DNA from: Cryptomeria japonica
Taxonomy: Eukaryota > Streptophyta > Pinopsida > Cupressales > Cupressaceae
DNA: 64,000 bases
Reading direction: 5' to 3'
Assembly: GCF_030272615.1 (NCBI RefSeq)
Contig: NC_081408.1
Coordinates: 312,125,118-312,189,117 of the forward strand
The position numbers were made by a program, and so were the translations under genes. Each line of letters begins with the position of its first letter. Position 1 is the stretch's first letter. Below, in pieces: positions 1 through 11,493 of the stretch. A model generated the notes under the pieces. That model made no database searches. It saw nothing but the letters and a program-made list of their open reading frames with translations, and had not been told where the DNA came from.

Positions 1-698
1 ATGTCATCTACAAATACTTCACTGACCAGTATTTCATCTCCTTCAGACTTGAGATAAATGTTGTTGTCATCATTGGTTCTAGCAAAGCCTATCTTCATCA
101 GATGAGTATGAATCCATTCATATCATGCTCAGGGTGCCTTCTTTAATCCATATAGGGCTTTATGCAATTTACATACCATGTCTTCCTTATCTATCAATGC
201 ATAACCATCAAGTTGCTCTATATAAACCTCTTCCTCGAGTATCCCATTCAAGAATGTAGACTTAACATCCATCTGGTATACCTTGAACTTCTTATGAGCT
301 GCAAATGCAAGCAATGTTCTGACACCTTCCAGTCTTGCTACTGGTGCAAAAGTTTCTCCATAATCCTCTCCTTCATCTTGCGCATAACCTTTGCATACTA
401 ATCTTTCCTTATTGCGAACTACAATGCCATCTTCATTTAATTTGTTTCTAAACACCCATTTAGTACCTATAACATTCTTGTTTACCGGTCGAGGTACCAA
501 GGTCCAAGTGTTTTTCTTCTCAATTTGATCCAACTCCTCCTCCATAGCTTTCACCCAATGATCATCACCAAATGCCTCCTTAGCACTTCTAGGTTCAAAA
601 GTGGATATCATGCAAGAGTTCCCTCTTATTCTCCTTCTAGTTAGTACATCGGCATCCTTATCCCCAATTATCCGTTCAGGACTATGATTCAGTCTCAC
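1..698 (-). pseudogene. pol: Element A reverse transcriptase, partial
   Basis: This is the copia-type RT that would copy element RNA into cDNA. Visible blocks are the conserved entry KWVFRNKLNEDG, then ARLEGVRTLLAFAA, VYQMDVKSTFLNG and LHKALYGLKKAP. The catalytic FVDD box is at the extreme left end (about 1-20). Two in-frame stops lie at 129-131 and 123-125, where E has Arg and Trp codons, consistent with CGA to TGA and TGG to TGA changes. The rest of RT and RNase H is outside the window. Identification is firm because E carries the same blocks. Confidence 0.88.
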
Positions 699-1925
699 AT
701 ACCTAGGAATAACATGATCATTCTCTTCAAGTTCAACTTCTTCATTATCATCTTCTTCTAAATTTATTTGTTCTGATTGAACAAGTACATCGGGATTTGC
801 TTTACTGGTTTCTGATTTAACAATTTTAGGTTACAAAACCAAAATGAAAGTATCTTCATCCTTCTTCTCAAAACTGGTTCCTTCTGAAATTTCAGGACAT
901 TCATCTACATGAACATCAGCACTCTCAACAATTTTATGTGTCCGGTTGTTGAAGCATTTATAGGCCTTACTCTTGGTGGAATAGCCAAGAAATATGCCTT
1001 CATCACTCTTAGCTTCAAACTTGCTTATGTAATCACCTCTTTTAATAAAACATTTACTTCCAAATATCTTAAAATAGCTAACATCAAGTGATCTCCCATA
1101 CCAGTACTCATATGGGGTCTTGTCCTTACCTCTTTTTACCAGAAATCAGTTCATTGTGTACATAGTTGTACTTACATCTTCTTTCCAAAATGTTTTTGAT
1201 ACACCTCCTTGTATCAACATAGTTCTAGCAGCTTCAACCACTGACTGGTTGTTTCTCTTTGCTATACAATTCTGTTGTGGTGTCCTTGGTGCAGAAAGTT
1301 GCCGCTTGATACCATTATCATCACAATATTTAGTGAACTCTGCAGAAGTGAATTCATCGCCTTGATTTGTTCTTAGACATTTTATCTTTTTGCCACTCTC
1401 TTTCTCATCTAAGGCTCTGAATGCCTTAAATTTACCAAAATCTTCATTCTTATCCTTCAAGAATGTGACCCACATCATCCTTGAACAATCATCAATGAAG
1501 ATCATGAAGTATCTGTCACCTTGAATGCTTCTTATTCTTATTGGTCCACATAGGTCTGTATGAACCAAATCTAACAAGTGCTCTGCTGAGAAGGACTTGC
1601 TCTTAAAATTTGAAGAATTCATCTTTCCTAGTTGACATTCTTTGCAAAGAGCATTAACTGGTTTGTCTAGTTGAGGCAGACCTCTTACTGTCTTAGACTT
1701 TCTTACTTTAACAATATTGTCAAAATTTATATGACAAAATCTCCTATTCCAAAGCCATCTATCATATATTTTTGCAATCAAACAGTTGCTAACTTTAGGA
1801 TTGAGATGAAATAGATTACCTCTGGTTTGTTTCCCGGTTGCAATCAATTCACCTTTGTTGTCAAGGATTTTGAACATTTCATTCCTAAACTGCAATGGGT
1901 ATCCTTTGTCATTAAGTTGTGCCAC
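699..1925 (-). pseudogene. pol: Element A integrase and variable linker
   Basis: This is a copia integrase followed by the acidic linker that precedes RT. The zinc region (WLWNRRFCHINFD, then CKECQLGK) has lost the first His of the HHCC set (Asn instead). The catalytic core shows the two Asp positions (LVHTDLCGP and FIDDCSRMMW). The third catalytic residue is Lys instead of Glu in QQNCIAKRNN, where E keeps Glu. The N-terminal part (1146-1925) is one open stretch. The part nearer 700 is broken by stops and holds the element-specific segment LNHSPERIIGD also seen in C and E. The enzyme would insert cDNA into chromosomes, but this copy cannot be active. Confidence 0.85.
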
Positions 1926-2454
1926 ACTTAAAAGATTGTTATTTAGGCCTTCAACCTAATAGACATCGTCAACACTGCTCTTCCCATTAAGAGAAATAAC
2001 TCCCTTACCTTTAACCATAAAGGGTGAGTCATTGCCAAATCTGACAACACCATCATCAAATTCCTTTAGGGAAAGAAATTTGCTCCTATCACCGGTCATG
2101 TGATGTGAACAACCACTATCAATGATCCAATCATCAGAGTTATCCATTCTAGGTACTAGTGCCTTTTGATCTGATATTTCTTCCTTAATAGCTACAAACA
2201 CAATATCTTCACTAGCATCATCATCAGGTTCTTCATCAGCAATACCATTGCCAATAGCTACAAGACAATCTCTCTTGCCTTTACCCTTGTATTTCTTAAA
2301 TTTGTCTCTCTTGTATTCATTTTCACCATTAGGGCAGTTTGCTGCTATATGACCAATCTTGTTGCATGCAAAACATTTTAAAGGTAGCTTACCTCTATAT
2401 TTACCAGTGCCTCTAGGCAGTCGTTTTGCCAACAATGCTTCAAGTTCCACTAAG
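1926..2454 (-). pseudogene. pol: Element A gag zinc knuckle and protease
   Basis: The gag C-terminus carries one CX2CX4HX4C zinc knuckle (CFACNKIGHIAANC), the nucleic-acid-binding motif of the capsid precursor. About 80 residues later comes the aspartic protease with active site DSGCSHHMTGD. The frame is open here as far as the solo LTR insertion and joins gag 3638-4348 once that LTR is removed. A stop precedes the LKHN-type protease end near 1955. Confidence 0.85.
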
Positions 2455-2459
2455 CTATC

Positions 2460-3632
2460 TGTTAGGCCCAATATGGAAAGCTAATGTACTGAGAGGGGAG
2501 GGGTGAATCAGTACTTCAAATCCTTTTCTCAACAATATCTTTACTATTATGCATAAACCAAAAACTACTGTAACATAACATAAAGCTAAAACAAATAAGT
2601 AACAATCATACATGATTCACTCCATAACACATATATTTTGGTTACGCAGAAACTCTTGGTTAGAGAGAAAAACTGTGGTGGGGATGGCACCCACAACTTC
2701 ACTACTGCAATAATAAAGAGTGCTCGGTTAGAGCTACATATTTAGCTATTTCTGATAGCTTACCCCGTTAGGAGTAACAAGATTTGTTAGATCTACCTTG
2801 CTAAAGGATTTTACAACACTATATATATGTTGCACCTGGTTAGAGGATTTACAATTTATAGACTTGATTAGAGTCTTTTACTCGATTAAAGGTTTCTCTT
2901 ACAACTTCAAAATATTACAATAAGACTTTACAAATATCTGCAACTTTACATCTGAAATGTTGTAGCAGATTCTATGTGCTCAAAATAAGATTACCTTTCC
3001 TATAGCATACCTCAGTAACTCATAAAGTAACTCGGTAAACCCTTCTGTTTACTCTGTTCCTCGACTGTTCGTTGATAACCTTCTCGGTGACCTCTGTGTC
3101 TCTGTAACAGTCATAATACTCTGTGATTTCTCATGTATCACATAAGTCTTGCTTCATACACATATGCACACACATTTCTCACATTCACATCTGTTTCTAA
3201 CCCTAAATTCATGTTGTATAAATAGACTTCTTAAGTCGATGATCTGATTCATTGCTTCAATCTTACAAACATGATTTCTCAAATAAATAACCATGCAAAA
3301 TATTTCATTGGTTAGATGACCTCAAAATTATACAAAATTTGTATGTGCAATTTCCAATGTGATAACGGTTCTGTGTGCCTCAATCTTGTAACACATTTTC
3401 ATATGTGTGTCCAGGTTCAATGAATCTGGTAACATGTTTCACTTGGTGTATATCAACTTAGTGTATTATCTTTACTACTTGGTAGTTATGAAATAACACT
3501 CGGTAGATAGCTCGGTGTATATTAGGCTTTGTGACTGTTTTCCTTCTGTAACCGACTAGGTTGTTCATACCGACTAGAGTATATAGAATGACTTTGTATA
3601 TAAAACTAATGGCAATTTGATAAGTAGTAATA
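2460..3632 (-). repeat. Solo copia LTR inserted in element A
   Basis: A 1173-bp insertion breaks the gag reading frame of A. It is flanked by the direct repeat CTATC at 2455-2459 and 3633-3637, the 5-bp duplication typical of integrase. It begins TG on the plus strand. The other end is TA instead of CA, explained by one transition. It carries two modules seen in the other copia LTRs here: the G-rich CTGAGAGGGGAGGGGTGAAT block at about 2491-2510, and the AACTGTGGTGG module near 2670. No internal region is present, so it is most likely a solo LTR left by LTR-LTR recombination. It is not close enough to the LTRs of A, C or E to be the same family. Confidence 0.8.
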
Positions 3633-3637
3633 CTATC

Positions 3638-4348
3638 TTCATCTTTAGCATCTCTGCTAGATCTAGATTCATAGTTATGGCCAGTATCTCTACTTCTTCT
3701 CACAGATGGGTTAGAGATAGAAGCTCTAAATGCAGATTCTGAATTCTGTACACTACCATCATAGCCATTTAGCTCAAAAGCAGTAAGTTTGCCAATAATA
3801 GAGTCAAGAGTTACCTTTGTCTTGTCAATGGATTTCAGCTCCTGAATAGCTGCAACTCAGATAGCATAGACCGGTAGCAGGGTTCTCAGTACCTTACTGA
3901 TTAATGTGGCATCTTCCACTTTCCCTCCTGCAATCTTTATCTCACCAACTATCTCTTTAATCCTTTGACCATACTACTAGATATTCTCACCTTCAGACAT
4001 TCTCATGTCGTCAAACTTTCCTCTTAAACTCTCCTCTTTGGCAATCTTAACATGTTCATCGCCGCTATAAATCTCTTATAATTTCTTCCATACTTCATAT
4101 GCAGTTTCAAGACCATGAACATCTACATATTCAGCATCAGATAGGGAACTAATAATAGCTTCTAATGCCTGGTGATTTTCTTATTGTTCTTTCTTCTGAT
4201 CATCAGTCAGGGGTCCAGTAGGTGTAGTATACTTATGATCTATATGATCCCAATACTGACTACCAAGACTCTTAATGTAAATCTTCATTTTGTCACTCCA
4301 TATTCTATAGTTATCTTTGTTGAACTTCGGACCTTCTTTCTTCATCAT
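3638..4348 (-). pseudogene. gag: Element A gag, N-terminal part
   Basis: Copia capsid precursor of the UBN2/DUF4219 type. It starts with ATG at 4348 (a second ATG is at 4345), 55 bases downstream of the PBS. Landmarks are NYRIWSDKMKIYIKSLG near the start, then ETAYEVWKKL, KVLRTLLPVY and a stretch ending SRSSRDAKDEDS just before the solo LTR. Several stops interrupt it (for example near 4235 and 3975). The same landmarks occur in E at 46866-47600. Confidence 0.85.
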
Positions 4349-4402
4349 GATCTACAAGATCTTTTCCTCAAGTTGTTAGGCTTTTAGATTAAGAGGACCT
4401 CA

Positions 4403-4417
4403 GATTCTCTGATACCA
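4403..4417 (-). other. Element A primer binding site (initiator tRNA-Met type)
   Basis: On the minus strand TGGTATCAGAG starts two bases after the LTR end. This is complementary to the 3' end of plant initiator tRNA-Met, the usual primer of copia elements. The last bases (AATC in place of CC) have drifted. Confidence 0.88.
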
Positions 4418-4419
4418 AT

Positions 4420-5841
4420 TGATAGTATGATGAAAGAATAAGTATCTGGTAGAATACTGAGAGAGGGGGGTGAATCAGTATATTGAAAACCTTATACAAA
4501 GTTCCCAAACTCAAACTCAATCAAACAAAGTAAACATATCTCAATCAAGATCAATATTCATAAGAACAATTGACATCAACTGGTTTAATTATTATGACAA
4601 CTTTAACAGTAAATAAATTTAATCTAGTAAACATCCACAATGCTTAATAATAACTCAACATATTCAACTCTCAATGCTTCTACTTAACATGCCTTATCAG
4701 AAATTAACCACATCAACAAATAAGATCACAACCACAAAAGCATTCACCACTTGACACAAATGTTTGTACGCGGAAAACCCAAATAGGTAAAAACCATGGT
4801 GAGATGAGAATCACAAGGATAGCTATCTGAACTCTTCTGAAGTTCACCCTGTTAGGAGCCAAGCATGTTAAATCTTTGCAATAAGTCTTGTTAAGAACTA
4901 ATTCTGGTTAGGAATCACCTAGTTAAGGGATTTACAAATATGCCTTGATAAAAAGCACAATACCCTATTAGGAGTAACCTCGCTGGAGGATTTAAGAATC
5001 CAAGCTAATGGACCACCTTGTTAGAGGATTTAATGAGTAATCAAGCTTGTTAGAGCTTACCTGAATAAGAGATTTCACTTCTGTTGTAATTGTTAGAAAA
5101 CAACAGGTTTTCTTGATCTATCTGAGTAGCACTACATTTGCTTGATCAGATCCTTCTAAGCTTCAATCTACCTTCACTCAAAGTGTAGATCCATTCACAG
5201 GTTAGGCAACTACACACTCAATGGGTTTTCATCAATCTTGCCAACAACCTTTACAAACAACTTCATCGACCTTAAATAGAAATTAATTAGGTCGGTAACA
5301 CAGAAAAAACCTAATTCTCATCATCAATATTACAAACAAGTCAGTACAATCTTGACCGTTAGAAATCATGACAATCTCTTCACATTCTTTAAGAAAATTC
5401 CAACCATTCTATGATCACCACTTCATTGGACTTTGTAACTCATCACGCGCTACACATTAGATGCAATCCACTTTGCTCCTTCCCTAGACAAAAAAAAATG
5501 CGCCAAATCAGTTTGACCATATCCTCATTCAATGATCACACATGTCTCCATCATTACCGCTTATCAGACAATAAACCATCAAACTTGATCGGTTAGGGTT
5601 TAATAGTTGATAGGGTTTACCGGTTGCATTACATAGAAAGGTTTAACCCTTTACATGGGTTCACCGGTTCAACTTACAAACTTTACATACCGGTTTACAA
5701 TATCTTCCACAAAGCTCTTCTTACTGATTACTATCCAATATCAAAAACAACAATATCAGCAATAACATAAATACCATTACTAGTTCAATTGACATCAATG
5801 ACAACATATCAATAATGCAATCTCTATGCAAAATACCAACA
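4420..5841 (-). repeat. Element A 5' LTR
   Basis: 1422 bp, TG...CA. The inner edge is fixed by the PBS and the outer edge by alignment to the E LTR start (TGTTGG...). It contains the shared G-rich block CTGAGAGAGGGGGGTGAAT (4463-4481). The ACCATGGT...CCCAAAT module (about 4767-4803) and a degenerate GGTTAGAGGATTT-type tandem repeat (about 4845-5095) are also present. The LTR would supply promoter and polyadenylation signals. Confidence 0.85.
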
Positions 5842-5846
5842 AGGTG

Positions 5847-7547
5847 TTGCTTGTTATGGATCAAAATTTTGCAATTGTGAAATGATAGCATTGGTACATG
5901 TGTTTGGTTTATGTTATTTGAGTTAGATGTAACATATATTTTTGGTCTAGTGATTGCATGTGTTATTTTGGTTTAGTGTTACATGATTGGTTTGGTTTGG
6001 TCTGGAATATGTTTTGTGCATTTCATATTTTGGTCCAGTTGTATTACTTAGGTTAGAAATATGCATACGAATTTCAATCTTTCTTTTGGTCGACTTAGTA
6101 AAGATGTTTTTGTTCAAACACGGTATATATACATTCGGAATAGGAGATGGATACATAGAAGTGTGCAACATACGTATGTGCAAAATTTAGTACTATGTGT
6201 GTGTGTGTGTGCGCGACTTGATGTAAGGATGTCGATGTGATTGAAGTTGCTACATCAAAATGAATTGCAGGGCAAAGGTGATAGTTGGTATAGGAGTAGA
6301 AATATGGAGTCTTGGAGGTCCAAATATTTTAGTAATGTTAGATTTTGTGCTATACAGAGACTATCATCAACATACTAAGATGTCTTTGTTTGTACAGTTC
6401 TTTTTCTATAAGTTGTAATATTGTATCTTGTCCTGTGTAGTTAGAATCAGTGTGCAAGTCCTCTTTTTGTATCTTGTCTCAAGAGCAATAAGACTTCATC
6501 AGAAAGACCAAAGCAGTGAGATCCCTCTTTTGTACATCTTTTTTATATAGTGGATCATTTCTATGAGTTAGCATTCACCATGGTTTTTCCTAGTTTGGGT
6601 TTTCCACATATAAAATTGGTGTTCATGGCTTGAATGTTTGGAATAAACTTGTTAATGCAAGATTGAAGTTCAAAATTGATGCAGCCATAACTGATAAAAA
6701 CCCTCAAAAGAGTCAATCAGTATGCAGCAAGAGAGACACGATGAAAGCAGTAAGAAAATATAATAAATTCATATAAACAAGTCATTTTCAAGCCATAGAA
6801 CTTCCAGCAATCCTCTGGTAATCATCAGATTATCATCAAAGAATATCCAGTAACTAACCGGTTACATGTAGGCTTCAAGCCAGATACAATCCAACTGGGA
6901 CTCTAAGAATCAACCAGATCACAAAATGCAAATCTCAATCCTTATTCTCAATTCTACTTCCTCTACCCTTACAAATGATTACATAACATCATATTTATAC
7001 CCACCGGAACATATCAGGGTCAGCCTCAAAAGATTACATTCACCAATACAAAAAAATGAAATGTGTAATTAGGTCGGCCCTAAGATTTAATAAATATTTC
7101 CAGAAAATAACAACCAAGTGATGTGGTTTAGAAAGAAGGTCAGCCACATGCCAAAGAACATTGGACAAGACCGAAGATGGATCCACACGCCAATAATCAC
7201 GTCGGTAATGAAGGAAAACCAGTTGGTAAGCATAAGAACTATCTCGAGAACCTAGAAATAGCCAACCAGAAGTGATAACTAGTTGGAGAAGACCCCAAAT
7301 GAACTAGAAATATGGAATCAACCACATGAAATGTCCAAGAAACTGCACACAAGATCTTCCATGAAGAACAAGCAACTACCGGTACATACATGTAAGAACA
7401 CTGAAACTACACAAAGAACTAAACAAGAAAGGAAATGTTTTTGGTTGATGCAAGATTACTCATCGACCAGGGATGCTCCTACATCAAAAATTTAAGTTAA
7501 TGTTGAATGACCTCCCCCCCCTCTCAACATTCGATGTGTGTTTAAGA
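5847..7547 (+). repeat. Degraded copia-type LTR region of element B
   Basis: No gene is supported here. A copia LTR module (ACCATGGTTTTTCC, then GGGTTTTCCACATA) is visible at about 6570-6608. A pyrimidine run CCTCCCCCCCCTCTCA at 7511-7526 resembles the LTR ends of A, C and E. The probable LTR end is at 7547, three bases before the PBS. Between about 6690 and 7450 the sequence looks foreign and includes a minus-strand TATA-like TATAAATATG near 6990. I suspect another solo LTR there but could not find its duplication. A (TG)n run lies at about 6195-6212. The left boundary is unknown because A is inserted there. Confidence 0.4.
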
Positions 7548-7549
7548 AT

Positions 7550-7561
7550 TGGTATCACAGC
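7550..7561 (+). other. Element B primer binding site
   Basis: TGGTATCACAGC differs at one base from the initiator tRNA-Met complement TGGTATCAGAGC. It lies just after the inferred LTR end and 56 bases before the gag start. Confidence 0.75.
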
Positions 7562-7617
7562 AAGGTTTCTCTTGAGTAATCTTAACCACTTGAGGTAGAT
7601 CTGGAGTCTTGTATACT

Positions 7618-8598
7618 ATGTTTGAAGGAGAGTTGAACGATATGGATGCTTTATATCAAGGCGATTGGGATGATGTTGAAGGAGTTGTCAATATGGAAGG
7701 AGAGCTGAGATATGCATCGGTTGATCTTAATGAGAGCAAAGACAAATATAAGAAGGCAGTTGAAAAGATTTCATTCTTAAAGGGTTTATTGGACAAAGGA
7801 AAGAAGGCTATTGATGAATATGAAACAAAGATTGATGAGAACACTTTAGAATGTTCAAAATCAGAAGAAGTGATGAATCTGAAAAAGGAACCCAATGATG
7901 CTAAAGATTAAATTAGTAGTGGATTAAGTTTGAGAGGTAGAAAGAAGATTCAGAAATATGTCTTGCATTTTTAGAATAATGAAGAGTTTGGTGAATGCTC
8001 AAAGGTCAATGAACAAAAATTCAAAGAATTGAAGATGATAAGAAGAATTTCATGTCTAACCAAAATTCCTAAAAGTTTGTTATAAATCGGAGACCTCCTC
8101 CTATCTTTTCCAAGTATTTATCTTTCAAAGGAAATTGTTTTTCATGCAATGCAGTAAGGCTCAAAGCGAACAAGTGTAGAAATCAGATAAGGAGTTATTC
8201 TTTCAATGGAAATCGTCATTTTTGCAACAATTTTGGACACAAGGCTAGTGAATGTAGAACCAAAATAAATACAAATAGATATGTTGAATCTTTCAATGGA
8301 TATTTCTAAGATTGCAATAGATATGGGCACAAAGTCGTTGAATGTAGGATGAATAAAAATTTTAGAAGAGATGTGAATGCGAACACGATGCAGAATGGTC
8401 TAGTATGCTATAAATGTAATATAGTCAGGCATATTTTTTAAAAGAAGTAAAGGAAAGAATGTTTTCCTGGAGAGTGAAATGGACTTTAAAGGGAAAGGAA
8501 AGTTTTTATGGGTGAAGAAACCAAAAGAAAGGACTAAAGGAAATATTGAAGGTGGTTTGGCATCCGCTATGGATGTAGTTCCTTTTTCCGATAATTGA
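7618..8598 (+). pseudogene. gag: Element B gag remnant with four tandem zinc knuckles
   Basis: The first ATG (7618) opens an acidic, Lys/Glu-rich segment with coiled-coil character (to about 7911). After a frame change, 8121-8442 encodes four consecutive knuckle-like units spaced about 25-30 residues apart. They are CFSCNAVRLKANKC, HFCNNFGHKASEC, DCNRYGHKVVEC and CYKCNIVRH. Each has lost one or more of the C/H ligands of CX2CX4HX4C. A basic tail follows and ends at TGA 8596-8598. No protease, integrase or RT follows, so B may be a gag-only non-autonomous element, or its pol is lost. Bases 8599-8914 contain nothing I recognise. Confidence 0.65.
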
Positions 8599-8914
8599 CT
8601 CAGACTGCAAGGTTTGAGGGTGAGTTGTAATGAAAACATCTTTTGAGCCCCTCCTAGTTTGATTTTGAGTTTCCTCTCAGCATGGCAGATGTGTGTGATG
8701 ATTTTTTGGAGGTTCTAAGCATATTTGTGGTTTGGATGTGACTTTTTTATGGTTCGGAAAATAATGTCTTAGCTTTTTGAAAACCTAACTTGTGAGTATT
8801 TATATCTATGATTGTGATCATTTTGGCACTTGAGAATTGGGAAACAAAGAAGAGTGAAGGAGTGAGATCAAGTGAAAGTGTGAAGAAAATATTACAGAAC
8901 ACTAATTTGGAAAA

Positions 8915-10516
8915 ATGACAAAAATTGTAAGCATCGATGATAAACCCAGACCAGAATATGAATTGAAACTCTTTATTTCGATGGATGTAGATTTGGTTGG
9001 AGCTTTTTTGGGCATCGATGATCATTTTATTCTCAAGGAAAAAAAAATTTCAGTACATTCATGTTAATCTAGAAGAATGTGATCATGAGAATATTAGGGT
9101 TTTTAGGAAGAATTATTTGGTTGACAATTTGCAGAGGTTGAAGAGTGAATTTGGCAATCTAGGGCACAAGGGTTTATATACTTAGAATTATTTTTCAATG
9201 ACTAATGATGAATAAGTTATAATAATTGTTATTAGTACAATTCATGGTGAATTTATTTGTCTTGATAGACCATATTCAAAATTGAAGGAATTATAAATTG
9301 TGACAGGGTTGTGTGCGACCGAAGAAGTACCTTTGCTGAAACCTGTAAAGAATGTTGAAGTGAATCGTTTGACCGCGGTAATTTTGGATGGAAGACCTTT
9401 AAAGATTGATACTACCAATAATATGGATGTTAGGTATGTGGCAATGAGGATATCTTACAAAGTCTATTACAAGAATAGAGAAGGATCTTGTGCATGTGGT
9501 TTATAGGATAGTTAAGAAGAATGCAGAATATGATCTATGTGAAATTCTACGACAACAGTTGCTAGATAACATCAAAATGACAAAGAGAAATGTTTCCATT
9601 CTGGTATGGTTTTCTAATTGTCTGTTTAGTATTCTATTATCTAAATGTTATGCCCAGTGCTGAAAATGATGCTTGGAGAAGAGACATGATTGTTGGGTCA
9701 CAAATTAAAGGTTATTTAGATGGATTAGATGATAGTTTGAAATTGTATAGAAATTTCTTTGAGAAGCTTAGAAGTGTTTTGATTTTGAGGAACCAGATTC
9801 CTCCTAAGGTTATAGATTGGTATGGAAATGATATTGTATTTTTGGTAGATAAAGATAATTGATTTTTGGAAGTTGTGGTTTCGAAAGTTTCTTGGGTGAC
9901 TCCATTACCCTAAGAAGTGTCTAAAGATGAATGTATGAGTTTAGTAGAAAAGTTGTCGGAGATGCTAAAGGATTCAAATGCAAATAGGTTTAGAATAAAA
10001 TAAGAGATTCTAGAAAGGTCCTGAGTAATGAAGTTAGAGCAAAGAGAAAAGAAATCGAGTAAGTTATTTGAAAAGGCTTCTGCCTCCGATTCTAAGATTC
10101 AGAAGAGTGGAAAAAGGGTTCCAGAATGAGGACATTGAGTCGGTGACATTAATAATAATGATGAAGAAGAAGAGAAGAAGGTAGTATAGGATGTTGTTCA
10201 GTGTGAGGATGGAGAAAAGAAGCAAAATGGTTAAGATGAGGTAACTAATGACGGTGATCTTACCAAAGAAAAGGTGCCTGAAATGATCAGGAAGCCTGGT
10301 GGAGTGCAGTCTGTTGGTGATTCATATCACAATCATATTTCTTATGAGAAAGACATTATTGAAAAGGCATTTGTAAAGTACTTAGTTCAAATTAATTTAG
10401 TTGCTACTGATGTTGTTGATTGTCTTTTGGAAGATCTTGTGGAGATACTTGTAGAGAGAATGGATGAAGGATATGATAGTGGTGTTATGGAAGGATTTGC
10501 TAAAACAAAATTGTAA
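8915..10516 (+). pseudogene. Unrecognised decayed gene following element B gag
   Basis: ATG at 8915 opens a frame that changes at an A-run (about 9040-9049). It continues at 9050-9506, and after another shift runs from about 9590 to TAA 10514-10516 with several stops. Coding character is suggested by long collinear open stretches with coherent composition. The first part is charged (LVGAFLGIDDHF). The middle is hydrophobic and aromatic (MFPFWYGFLIVCLVFYYLNV, about 9590-9649). The C-terminal part is Lys/Glu-rich and then acidic (about 10010-10516). I cannot name a family. It could be an extra ORF of element B or a captured host gene. No homology claim is made. Confidence 0.5.
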
Positions 10517-10517
10517 G

Positions 10518-10795
10518 TGTGGACGTATAAATCTAACCACCTAATTAAATAAATATTTAATATTTATTTAATTCACTAACAATTCTTCTATTAATTAAAT
10601 TAATATTTAATTAATTCACCCCTTCCTCCATTGATTAAATAAATTATTTAATTTATTAGATTTAGCCAAATTCTAACTTTTAATTAAATAAATCATGTTT
10701 ATTTAATTAAATACTCTTTTCCCATTTAATTAAGTTTATATTTAATTAAAATCCCTTTTGCATTTAAATAAATTAAATATTTATTTAAATCAACT
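10518..10795 (+). repeat. AT-palindrome run; possible U3 start of element F's LTR (fragment 1)
   Basis: It starts TGTGGACG one base after the stop of the preceding pseudogene. It consists of a chain of different perfect inverted repeats, for example arms AATTAAATAAATAT (about 10547-10577), AATTAAATAAA (about 10681-10707) and ATTTAAATAAAT (about 10762-10788). The U3 of element D's LTR has the same architecture and starts similarly (TGTAGACAC). D is inserted at its right end. The sequence appears to continue at 45138. Assignment to F is inference. Confidence 0.4.
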
Positions 10796-11493
10796 TGTAG
10801 ACACTTAAAAACAATTATTTTAATTATTTTAAGTTCCTGACATAATTAATTTATTAATTATGCCAATTTTTAATTCCTCCTCAATATTAATTAATTATAA
10901 TTAATATTGTCACTATAGTCTGTTGATTGATTTATTTAATAAATCAATCCCCTTTTATTCTTCTAAAAATCCTCAATATTAAATCTCCTCAAATTCATCC
11001 TCTTAACTAATTAATTTCAATTAATTAGTTAACCTATGTGATTCCTACAAATCACTTTTTTCCTAATCCATCATTAACCTAATGAATTCTTCTAGAAACT
11101 CCCTAAACTCACTTAGCATTATTCTTCTAATTTTTAATTCCCTACACTCATTCTCTCTCCTATTCAAATCCTCCTACAAAATCTTATCTACCCTAATCCC
11201 ACCTAATCCCTCTCCTAATGAGTTGCTATTGGCTAATCATCATGATTAGCCACAAAGTCAACTCCTTGTCCCTTCCATCCAATCACTCTCCTTAAATGCT
11301 CTTTTCCTAGGTGAAAAATCTCACATTCCTCTAAGCATCTCATCTTCCAAGGAATTTTTAATTCCTCCTTATTCCTCCAATCCCCATGAGCATCCCTTTT
11401 GAAGAATTTTTAATTCTTCATTTCCATCCCCCAAGGAATATCCTATCCCTTGTTATTCTCAAGGCAGATTAGAAAGTCTTCCCAATTAACCTT

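Larger units (their letters stand above)
1..5841 (-). mobile_element. Element A: Sirevirus-like Ty1/copia retrotransposon, cut by the left window edge
   Basis: Read on the minus strand this is 5' LTR (4420-5841), PBS (4403-4417), gag, zinc knuckle, protease, integrase and RT, with RNase H and the 3' LTR beyond base 1. The order protease-integrase-RT is that of Ty1/copia. The proteins and LTR match element E (45379-52726) throughout, so A and E are one family. The gag is split by a solo LTR at 2460-3632. The 5 bases outside the LTR (5842-5846, AGGTG) are the expected target-site duplication, but the partner lies outside the window. Many stops make it non-functional. Sirevirus membership is inferred from the protease and integrase motifs and from the LTR and PPT style seen in E. 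Confidence 0.9.

Noticed and set aside
5947-6190. ORFs of 78 and 67 codons on both strands
   Set aside because: Overlapping mirror frames in degraded LTR sequence, with no motif.
6690-7450. A complete solo LTR inside the B LTR
   Set aside because: A minus-strand TATA-like site suggests it, but I found no target-site duplication, so it is not listed as a separate element.
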